47,113 bases of DNA from Cellulomonas avistercoris (GTDB lineage Bacteria > Actinomycetota > Actinomycetes > Actinomycetales > Cellulomonadaceae): positions 215,932 to 263,044 of the forward strand of contig NZ_JACSQV010000004.1 in NCBI RefSeq assembly GCF_014836445.1, written 5' to 3'. Both the position numbers and the translations under genes were made by a program. Below the pieces are notes generated by a model that worked only from the letters and a program-made list of their open reading frames with translations, did not search any database and was not told where the DNA came from. How positions within the stretch are numbered: the stretch's first letter is position 1; each line of letters begins with the position of its first letter. Shown here in pieces: positions 40,814 to 47,113 of this stretch.

Positions 40814-40860
40814 AGGCTAGGCAGCGCCGCCAGGGCGGGACATCGGTAATCGCTACCGAG
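40814..40860 (-). promoter_or_regulatory. eCIS promoter module D
   Basis: On the minus strand CTCGGTAGCGATTACCGATG (40860-40841) is followed 21 nt later by TAGCCT (40819-40814). This copy has the best dyad: TCGGTA-GCGAT-TACCGA. It lies in the 300-bp region shared with the divergent LuxR-type gene; no other gene is seen there. Confidence 0.65.
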
Positions 40861-41038
40861 GTTCTGCCGACCCCCCGCCGACGGGCGTCGGAGTGACCCC
40901 CGGACGGGTGAACTACGTCACCTGGACGAGCGTTCAGGCAGCCTTCGTCGCACTTGCCCGTCTCGCTCACCGGAACGCCGTCGCCCCTGGGACCTGCGCC
41001 GACGACGTTCGTCCCACGCACCACCGCTCGGAGCCGCT

Positions 41039-43681
41039 ATGCCCAGGTCAGACGCCCGCAGAACCGCCGCACGCGCACGCGCGTCCGCGACCGTCCCGAC
41101 GCCCCGGCGGCTCCCCTCACCGCCGACGGCCGCCCCGGCGACCGTGCTGCACCCCGACGCCGTCGACCGTCTGACGGCGTCCCTCGCGGCCGGGCGCAGC
41201 GTCCTGGTCGTCGGTGAGGCCGGGTCCGGCAAGACGCACGCCGTCGCGCGGGCCGTCGACCGGCTGCGCGCCGAGCACGACGACCTGCACGTCGTGCACA
41301 TCAGCGGCACGGGCACCCACGACGGGCTTCCGCTCGGTGCGCTCGAGCCGCTGCTGGACGAGCCCGGTGCGGCCTTCGGTGACCTCGCCGGGACCCTGCG
41401 CTCGCTCGCCGCGAACCTCGAGCGCCGCCGCGGCGGCGGCCGGCTCGTGCTGCGCGTCGAGGACGCCCACCGGCTCGACGACGCGTCGGCCCGCGCGCTC
41501 GACTGGCTGGTGCGGCAGGACGCGGTCCAGGTCGTCGCGACCCTGCGGCAGAGCTGGGCGGCGCGCGCGCCGTGGGCCGCGCTGTGGAAGGACGACGTCG
41601 TCGAGCGGCTCGACGTCGCACCGCTGACCCGGGAGGCCGCCGCGCGGTGGCTGACCGCCGAGCTCGGCGCCCCGGTCACCGCGGACACCGCCGACCGCCT
41701 GTGGCGCACGGCGGGCGGCAGCGCGACGCGCCTGCGCGAGGCCGTGCACGACGCGCAGGCGTCCGGCGCGCTGGAGCAGCGCAACGGTGCGTGGGTGTGG
41801 CGCGGCGGCCCGCAGGGACGCTCGCGCACGCTCGACCTGGCCGAGCTGGACCTGCAGGGCGTCAGCACGCAGGGACGGGCCGCCCTCGAGGTCTGCGCCG
41901 TGGTCTGCCCGGTCGCGCTCGACGTCCTGCTCGACCTGGTGCCCGCGGCCGCGGTCGACGAGCTCGTCCTCGCCGGTGCGGTCACCCTGACGACGGCGGC
42001 GACGCTCACGGGCGGCACGGTGCGCGTCGTCGACCTCACGATGCCGGCCTACGCCGACGTGGCGCGCGCGTGGATCCCCGCGTCGCGCCAGCGCGAGCTG
42101 CTGCAGCGCGCGCTCGAGGCACCGGTGGCCCACGGGGTCGCGGCCACGTCGCTCATCCGCTCGGTCTCGCTCGCGATCGACCTGGGGATGGACGTGCCGC
42201 CGGCGCGCGTGCAGGAGGCGCTGACGGCGGCGTTCGCGATCAGCCAGTACGACTCGGTCGTCATGCTGGCGACCGGGGTGCTCGCGTCGTCCCCCGCCGG
42301 TCACGCCGCGGCGCAGCTGCACGCGCTGCGCGGCGACGCGCGGGTCATGCTCACCGAGCTCGCCGACGCCGAGCGGGACTTCTCGCGCGCGGCCGAGCTG
42401 CTGGCCGAGGGTCCGTTCGACGTCGCGAGCACCACCCTCCTGCTGCACGTGGCCGACATGGCGGCGCTCGTGGCGCACCGGCGCCTGGAGGACGTCGACC
42501 GCGCGCTGGCGCGCCTCGACGAGATCGTGCGGCCGCTGCACGCCGCCGACCCGGTGCTGCCCGTGCTGCGCTGGCGCGACGAGGTGGAGGTGACGCGGCT
42601 GACGCGGCTGGGGTACGCGGGCCGCCTCGAGACGATCGACGCCGCGCTCGTCGCCCTGGAGGGCGGCGCCCACCCGGCGCGTCGCGTGTCGCTCGCTCCC
42701 CCGACCGCGATGGGGCTGGGCGAGAGCGGGCGGCTGCACGAGGCCTTCGCGCTGTGCACGCGGTTCGGCGAGATCGCGGCCGCGCACGAGGACCAGCACC
42801 GCTGGGGACGCGGCGAGGTGCTCGTCGCGACCTTCTTCACGCTGCTGTGGTCGGGCGAGGTCGAGGCGGTCCGGGCCGCGCTCGCGCCGACGGCCGACGA
42901 CACGCCCATCGCCGTCGAGTGGTCGACCGTGCACACGGCCCTGGGCCTGCTGGCGATCGCCGACGGCTCGTGGAACGACGCCCGCACGCACCTGGCGACG
43001 GCCCGCGCGCGCTTCGACGAGACCGACCTCACCGGCCTGGCGTCGTACTCGCTGACGGCCGAGGCCACGGCCGCCGCGGCGTGCGGGGACACCGCGGCGG
43101 CGCGCGACCTGCTGGAGCAGGCCTCGCGCGCGTCGGTCGGCTCGGCCCGGGCGATGGAGGGCGACCTGCGCGTCCGTCGTCTGGACGCGCTGGCGTGGCT
43201 GCGCAGCGCCGACCTCGTGACGGAGGCCCGCGGGGTCGCCCGCTGGGCCCGCGAGCGCGGTGCCGCACGCGTCGAGCTCGAGGCGCTGCACCGCTGGATC
43301 GACGCGACCCGACGCGTGGGCGGCCAGGCCGACCCGACCCTCGTGGCCCGCGTGCGGGACCTGGGGGCGGTCTGCGACGGCGCCCGCTCGGCGGCGCTGG
43401 TCGCGCACGTCGAGGCGCTCGCGGCGCAGGACGCCGACCTCGCCCGCATCGCCGAGCGCGAGCTCAACCGCCGCGGGCTGTGGCTGCCGCCGCTCGGCGC
43501 ACCGGTCGCGCTGACGTCGCGCGAGCAGGAGATCGCGTCGCTGGCGGCCGGCGGCCTGACGAGCCGCGCGATCGCGCAGCGCCTCGTGCTCTCGACGCGC
43601 ACGGTCGACTCGCACCTGTCGCGCGTGTTCGCCAAGCTCGGCGTGCACTCGCGCGAGGAGCTGGCGAACGTCCTGCGCTGA
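41039..43681 (+). CDS. Large LuxR-family (LAL-type) transcriptional regulator
   Basis: 880 aa. An N-terminal STAND-like ATPase (Walker A GEAGSGKT at residues 59-66; Walker B-like LVLRVEDAHRLDD) is followed by long helical TPR-like sequence and a C-terminal LuxR DNA-binding domain (LTSREQEIASLAAGGLTSRA, then VDSHLSRVFAKLGVHSREEL) near residues 825-880. LAL regulators activate transcription when ATP and an inducer are bound (family knowledge). Divergent from the sheath operon, it is the obvious candidate activator of the TACCGATG promoters; this is inferred from position. The ATG at 41039 follows GGAG. Confidence 0.92.
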   Translation: MPRSDARRTAARARASATVPTPRRLPSPPTAAPATVLHPDAVDRLTASLAAGRSVLVVGEAGSGKTHAVARAVDRLRAEHDDLHVVHISGTGTHDGLPLGALEPLLDEPGAAFGDLAGTLRSLAANLERRRGGGRLVLRVEDAHRLDDASARALDWLVRQDAVQVVATLRQSWAARAPWAALWKDDVVERLDVAPLTREAAARWLTAELGAPVTADTADRLWRTAGGSATRLREAVHDAQASGALEQRNGAWVWRGGPQGRSRTLDLAELDLQGVSTQGRAALEVCAVVCPVALDVLLDLVPAAAVDELVLAGAVTLTTAATLTGGTVRVVDLTMPAYADVARAWIPASRQRELLQRALEAPVAHGVAATSLIRSVSLAIDLGMDVPPARVQEALTAAFAISQYDSVVMLATGVLASSPAGHAAAQLHALRGDARVMLTELADAERDFSRAAELLAEGPFDVASTTLLLHVADMAALVAHRRLEDVDRALARLDEIVRPLHAADPVLPVLRWRDEVEVTRLTRLGYAGRLETIDAALVALEGGAHPARRVSLAPPTAMGLGESGRLHEAFALCTRFGEIAAAHEDQHRWGRGEVLVATFFTLLWSGEVEAVRAALAPTADDTPIAVEWSTVHTALGLLAIADGSWNDARTHLATARARFDETDLTGLASYSLTAEATAAAACGDTAAARDLLEQASRASVGSARAMEGDLRVRRLDALAWLRSADLVTEARGVARWARERGAARVELEALHRWIDATRRVGGQADPTLVARVRDLGAVCDGARSAALVAHVEALAAQDADLARIAERELNRRGLWLPPLGAPVALTSREQEIASLAAGGLTSRAIAQRLVLSTRTVDSHLSRVFAKLGVHSREELANVLR

Positions 43682-43689
43682 CGTGCACC

Positions 43690-43713
43690 CGCCGGGTGGA
43701 ACTCCGCCCGGCG
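43690..43713 (+). terminator. Hairpin after the LuxR-type gene
   Basis: CGCCGGG/CCCGGCG stem with a 10-nt loop starting 9 nt after the stop. It fits a GC-rich terminator without a U-tract, but it overlaps a possible promoter element for the next gene. Confidence 0.4.
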
Positions 43714-43746
43714 TCCGGGCGTTCTGATCAGCACGACCGGGCGTTC
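43698..43746 (+). promoter_or_regulatory. Possible promoter/operator of the telA-like operon
   Basis: GGAAC (43698-43702) is spaced 17 nt from CGTT (43720-43723), an ECF-sigma-like arrangement. The decamer CCGGGCGTTC occurs twice (43715-43724 and 43737-43746), exactly 22 bp apart, about two helical turns, as in operators for dimeric regulators. Both readings are tentative. Confidence 0.35.
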
Positions 43747-43814
43747 CGGTACCGTGACCAGCGCCGTCGCCGGACGGCCGCACGCGCCACCAGCGCCTCC
43801 CGGGAGGACCTTCG

Positions 43815-45032
43815 ATGACCGAGCCCACCCCGCTGCAGCCGCCCGCGTCGAGCGGGGCGTTCGCGCTCGAGGCGCCCGCGCCCGTCGCGCCCGTGGCCAC
43901 GCACGACGCCCCCGCGATGGCGCCCCGCGTCGACCCCGCGGCGCTGCCCGGCCTCGACGCCAAGGTCGGCGCGTACCTGAGCAGCCTCGACTCGGCGCAG
44001 GCCGGCTCGCCGGAGTTCGCCGCGAAGGCCGACGACGTGCGCCTCATGGGCGACTCGGACATCCGGCAGGCCGCGGACACGTCGAACCGCCTGCTGCAGG
44101 TGCCCGTGCGCGAGCTGCGCGAGGGCGGTGTCTCCGGCACGTCGCAGGTGTCGAAGTCGCTGCTGGACCTGCGCCGCACGGTCGAGGACCTCGACCCGTC
44201 GGAGAAGACGGTCGGGCGCAAGCTGCTCGGCTTCCTGCCGTTCGGTGACACGCTCACCGACTACTTCCGCCGCTACGAGAGCTCGCAGAAGCAGATCGAC
44301 GCGATCGTCAAGGCGCTGTACCGGGGTCAGGACGAGCTGCGCAAGGACAACGCCGCGCTCAACCTGGAGAAGCAGAACCTCTGGGACACGATGGGCCGGC
44401 TCAACCAGTACATCTACGTCGCGAGCTCGCTGGACACGCAGCTGTCCGCGAAGATCGCGCAGCTCGAGGTCGCCGAGCCCGAGCGCGCGCGGGCCCTGCG
44501 CGAGGACGTGCTCTTCTACGTCCGCCAGAAGCACCAGGACCTGCTGACGCAGCTCGCGGTCTCCATCCAGGGGTACCTGGCGATCGACATCATCATCAAG
44601 AACAACATCGAGCTCATCAAGGGCGTCGACCGCGCGACGACCACGACGGTCTCGGCGCTGCGCACCGCGGTGCTGGTCGCGCAGGCGCTCAACAACCAGA
44701 AGCTCGTGCTCGACCAGATCACGGCGCTGAACACGACGACGTCGAACATGATCGCGTCGACGTCCAAGCTGCTGCGCGAGCAGTCGGTGCTCATCCAGCA
44801 GCAGGCCGCGAGCGCGACGATCGGGCTGCCGCAGCTCCAGCAGTCGTTCTCCGACATCTTCGCCGCGATGGACTCGATCGACACGTTCAAGGTGCAGGCG
44901 CTGGACTCGATGGCGCAGACCGTCGGCGTCCTGGAGACCGAGACCGCGAAGGCGAAGCAGTACCTCGACCGCGTGTCGCGCGCCGACCGCACCGAGGTCG
45001 CGAGCGGGTCGCTCGACCTGGGCCTGCGCTGA
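43815..45032 (+). CDS. TelA-family (toxic anion resistance) protein
   Basis: 405 aa, mostly helical. A Pro/Ala-rich N-terminus leads into the TelA domain: DIRQAADTSNRLLQVPVREL, TVGRKLLGFLPFGDTLTDYF, a long coiled coil (QKQIDAIVKALYRGQDELR) and IKNNIELIKGVDRATTTTVS near residues 260-280. TelA proteins are linked to tellurite and other stress tolerance, but the biochemical role is unknown. The ATG at 43815 is 7 nt behind GGAGG. It heads a small operon with the next two genes. No TerD/TerC genes are in view, so a tellurite locus is not implied. Confidence 0.88.
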   Translation: MTEPTPLQPPASSGAFALEAPAPVAPVATHDAPAMAPRVDPAALPGLDAKVGAYLSSLDSAQAGSPEFAAKADDVRLMGDSDIRQAADTSNRLLQVPVRELREGGVSGTSQVSKSLLDLRRTVEDLDPSEKTVGRKLLGFLPFGDTLTDYFRRYESSQKQIDAIVKALYRGQDELRKDNAALNLEKQNLWDTMGRLNQYIYVASSLDTQLSAKIAQLEVAEPERARALREDVLFYVRQKHQDLLTQLAVSIQGYLAIDIIIKNNIELIKGVDRATTTTVSALRTAVLVAQALNNQKLVLDQITALNTTTSNMIASTSKLLREQSVLIQQQAASATIGLPQLQQSFSDIFAAMDSIDTFKVQALDSMAQTVGVLETETAKAKQYLDRVSRADRTEVASGSLDLGLR

Positions 45033-45065
45033 CCGGGTGCCACGGACGGGGGAGGTGAGCGGCCG

Positions 45066-45581
45066 GTGAGTGCTCTCGGCGACCTCGTCGCGCGCCTGCT
45101 CGGCCGCCGGCCGCGCCACGTCGTCGTGCTCGAGGAGGACCCGGTCCCGACGGCCGAGCAGATCGCCACGGCCGTGCGGGACGTCGAGGCGAGCATCGAG
45201 GGGCGTGTCCCCGCCGCGGTGACCGCGCGCGTGCACCGCATCACCGGGACCGTGGAGGACATGGTGCCGCGCCTCGACCGGTTCGGGGTCGGCGACCGGC
45301 AGGCGTACACCGTGGTCGCGACGGCTACGAGTTACCTGCCCGAGGCCGTCGAGGGCTACCTGCGCCTGCCGCGCGACTTCGCCGACCGCCGCGTGGTGTC
45401 CCGCGGCAAGACCTCCCTCATGCTGCTGTGCGACCAGCTCGACCTGCTGGCCGTGACGCTGGAGAAGATCTCCGACGCCGTGTACCGGGCCGACGCGCAG
45501 GCGCTGGTCGCGCACGGGCAGTTCCTCGCCGAGAAGTTCGGGCAGTCGTCGCTCGACGTGCCCGGGACGGGAGCACCGTGA
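45066..45581 (+). CDS. Conserved small protein of the telA-like operon
   Basis: 171 aa, no signal peptide, predicted helical. Short basic N-terminal segment (LLGRRPRHVV), then TAEQIATAVRDVEASIEGRV, TATSYLPEAVEGYLRLPRDF and LLCDQLDLLAVTLEKISDAV. I do not recognise a named family; the position next to TelA recalls the XpaC-like partners of telA genes, but the motifs do not prove it. The GTG at 45066 follows GGAGG at 10 nt; the stop overlaps the next start (GTGA). Confidence 0.75.
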   Translation: MSALGDLVARLLGRRPRHVVVLEEDPVPTAEQIATAVRDVEASIEGRVPAAVTARVHRITGTVEDMVPRLDRFGVGDRQAYTVVATATSYLPEAVEGYLRLPRDFADRRVVSRGKTSLMLLCDQLDLLAVTLEKISDAVYRADAQALVAHGQFLAEKFGQSSLDVPGTGAP

Positions 45582-47101
45582 CCGGGTCCACGACGGACAG
45601 CCTCGCCGCCGGGCTGGACGCGCTCGTCGCCGTCGGGCGCGCGGCCGGGCTGGACGCCGCCGCGGTGCGCGACGAGGGCGAGCGCCTCGCGGCCGCGGTG
45701 GCGGAGTCCGCGCCGGGCGCGGCACAGGCGTGGCTCGACGTGACGGGCCGCGACGCGACCGCGCTCACCGACTTCTTCGCGGCCGCGGGGTCGGCCCGCC
45801 GGTGGCGGCACGCCCCGACGGACCTGCTGACGACGCTCATCGCGGCACGCTCCGGGCACGCCGCCCCCTACGCCGACGCCCTCGCGCACGTCGTGTCGGC
45901 CGCCTGCGACCAGGGCACCCCCACCCTCGAGGTCGTCGCGGCCGCCTCCGTCACCGCCGCCGTCCAGCGCGCCGCCGCCGCTACCCCCTTCTCCCCCACC
46001 CCCACCCCTCTCTCCCCCCTCCCCCCGGCCGCGAGAGAGCAATCCAGCTCCCCCACCCCCACCCCCCTGGGCGCGAGAGAGCAATCCAGCTCAACCGAAC
46101 CCGGACCGGATCGCACTCTCACCACCGGGGTGGAGGGCGGCGGCACCGCCGAGAAGTCGTTCGACGAGCTGCTCGCCGAGCTCGACGCGCTCGTCGGGCT
46201 CGACCGCGTCAAGCGCGAGATCCGTCAGCAGGCCGAGGTGCTGCGCGTCGAGCGCCTGCGCACCGACGCGGGCCTGACGCGCCCGTCGCTGACGCGGCAC
46301 CTCGTGTTCGTCGGCAACCCCGGGACCGGGAAGACGACGGTCGCGCGGCTCGTCGCGGGGCTGTACCGCGCGCTCGGGCTGCTGAGCAGCGGGCACCTGG
46401 TCGAGGTGGACCGCTCCGAGCTCGTCGCCGGGTACCTGGGCCAGACGGCCACCAAGACGACCGAGGTCGTCACCAAGGCGCTCGGCGGTGTCCTGTTCAT
46501 CGACGAGGCGTACTCCCTGGCGGAGGACCAGTACGGCGCCGAGGCCGTGAACACGCTGGTCAAGGACATGGAGGACCACCGCGACGAGCTCGTCGTCATC
46601 GTCGCCGGGTACCCGCTGCCGATGGCACGGTTCCTCACCACCAACCCGGGCCTCGAGAGCCGGTTCGCCACGACGATCGCGTTCGACGACTACACCGACG
46701 CGCAGCTGCGCGAGATCTTCGCGCTCGCCGCCCGCAAGGCCGACTTCGAGCCGTCGACCGAGGCGCTCGACCTCGTCGAGCAGATCGTCGCGGCCCAGCC
46801 GCGGCACGAGGGGTTCGGCAACGGGCGCCTCGCGCGCAACCTGCTCGACCGCGCGGTGCTGCGGCACGCGTGGCGTCTGCGGGACGTGCCGGCCCCGACC
46901 GTCGAGCAGCTGCGCACGCTGCTGCCGGCGGACCTCGCGACGGACGTCGAGGACGTCGCGACCGACCTGCCCGTGCCCGACGGGCCGCCCGCCGACGTGC
47001 CGCCCGCCGACGTGCCGGCGCCCGACGGCCCGGACGGGCCGCCCCCGCCCGCCGACGCCCCCGGCAGCACCCCCGCCCCCCGCACCGAGGAGCCCGCGTG
47101 A
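45578..47101 (+). CDS. CbbX/SpoVK-like AAA+ ATPase
   Basis: 507 aa. The N-terminal 130 residues are a helical domain of unknown function. A low-complexity linker (about residues 130-165) is followed by a CbbX/SpoVK-type AAA+ module: ELDALVGLDRVKREIRQQAE, Walker A GNPGTGKTT near 245, Walker B GVLFIDEAYSL near 303, and the arginine region NPGLESRFATTIAFDDYTD. The C-terminus is Pro/Asp-rich. Such ATPases remodel protein complexes. The linker contains two copies of a 20-bp element and a pyrimidine tract. The GTG at 45578 overlaps the upstream stop. Together with the TelA-like and small proteins it forms a tightly packed operon. Confidence 0.87.
   Translation: MTGSTTDSLAAGLDALVAVGRAAGLDAAAVRDEGERLAAAVAESAPGAAQAWLDVTGRDATALTDFFAAAGSARRWRHAPTDLLTTLIAARSGHAAPYADALAHVVSAACDQGTPTLEVVAAASVTAAVQRAAAATPFSPTPTPLSPLPPAAREQSSSPTPTPLGAREQSSSTEPGPDRTLTTGVEGGGTAEKSFDELLAELDALVGLDRVKREIRQQAEVLRVERLRTDAGLTRPSLTRHLVFVGNPGTGKTTVARLVAGLYRALGLLSSGHLVEVDRSELVAGYLGQTATKTTEVVTKALGGVLFIDEAYSLAEDQYGAEAVNTLVKDMEDHRDELVVIVAGYPLPMARFLTTNPGLESRFATTIAFDDYTDAQLREIFALAARKADFEPSTEALDLVEQIVAAQPRHEGFGNGRLARNLLDRAVLRHAWRLRDVPAPTVEQLRTLLPADLATDVEDVATDLPVPDGPPADVPPADVPAPDGPDGPPPPADAPGSTPAPRTEEPA
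46031..46092 (+). repeat. Two copies of a 20-bp element inside the AAA+ gene
   Basis: GCGAGAGAGCAATCCAGCTC occurs at 46031-46050 and 46073-46092, each preceded by a C-rich tract (the larger one runs from about 45984 to 46027). The sequence looks unlike the surrounding codons and encodes AREQSSS twice in the linker. It looks like a dispersed repeat that entered a tolerant linker and was then duplicated. Confidence 0.75.
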
Positions 47102-47113
47102 CCACGACCGTCG
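47098..47113 (+). CDS. Start of a further gene, cut by the window edge
   Basis: GTG at 47098 overlaps the stop of the AAA+ gene (GTGA), with GAGGAG upstream; the first residues are MTTTV. The overlap pattern suggests that the operon continues. Nothing can be said about function. Confidence 0.45.

Noticed and set aside
8960..40860. Prophage or type VI secretion system
   Set aside because: No capsid, portal, terminase, integrase or lysis genes for a prophage, and no TssJLM membrane complex or ClpV for type VI. DUF4255, the LysM adaptor, the Afp15-like ATPase and DUF4157 point to an eCIS.
43815..45032. Tellurite resistance locus
   Set aside because: Only a TelA-family gene is present; no TerB/C/D/E or TehB genes are visible, and TelA alone does not show that function.

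Overview
The base composition (well over 70% G+C), the frequent GTG starts, the stop/start overlaps and the gene families (ClpC, a Septum_form lipoprotein, sugar ABC transporters without their own ATPase) point to an actinobacterium, most likely a Cellulomonas-like member of the Micrococcales. The genus is inferred from general character, not from a marker gene.

Layout. (1) 1-5100, minus strand: a carbohydrate (CUT1-type) ABC importer with two permeases and two tandem paralogous lipoprotein binding proteins. Each binding protein has its own promoter-like region with a conserved leader; one has a LacI-type palindrome beside it and the other ends in a strong terminator. (2) 5122-8957: clpC (minus) with a ClgR-type box upstream, divergent from a ribokinase gene. 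(3) 8960-40860: a contractile injection system (eCIS/phage-tail-like) locus in several transcription units. Unit A (+, 9052-9912) encodes a Septum_form lipoprotein and a DUF4280 PAAR-like protein. Unit C (-, 13508-9919) encodes a 1020-aa DUF4157 'eCIS core domain' protein and a small acidic, chaperone-like protein. An Abi-like gene (13855-14514) of lower G+C interrupts the locus, followed by the eCIS AAA+ ATPase (-, 14596-16509). Unit B (+, 16756-27707) encodes a DUF4255 cap protein and three very large single-pass membrane proteins made of beta-sandwich repeats. A type I methionine aminopeptidase gene follows. Unit D (-, 40738-28597) is an approximately 12-kb structural operon: sheath, tube 1, assembly protein, a 57-aa DUF6760-like protein, tube 2, a 1021-aa low-complexity protein, LysM tube-initiator, VgrG-like spike, gp25, baseplate J-like, baseplate I-like, and a zinc-ribbon protein with a C-terminal membrane anchor. 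(4) 41039-43681: a large LuxR/LAL-type regulator divergent from unit D. (5) 43815-47113: a TelA-family gene, a small unknown gene and a CbbX/SpoVK-like AAA+ gene, with the first codons of another gene at the window edge.

How it fits together. Units A, B, C and D each begin with the same promoter module: a TACCGATG box, often preceded by GTAGCGAT, and 21-22 nt downstream a TAGCCT-like -10. I infer that one regulator switches on the whole system, and the adjacent LAL regulator is the obvious candidate. No tail-fibre, lysis, capsid or terminase gene is visible. Instead there are at least four predicted membrane proteins, three of them sharing an N-terminal module of about 215 residues directly before the transmembrane segment. 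This favours a cytoplasmic or membrane-docked contractile machine, as reported for Streptomyces, over a released particle.

The most interesting features are the three paralogous membrane-stalk proteins coupled to the cap gene, the shared promoter module, the DUF4157 protein with its putative chaperone, and the repeat-rich 1021-aa protein inside the structural operon.
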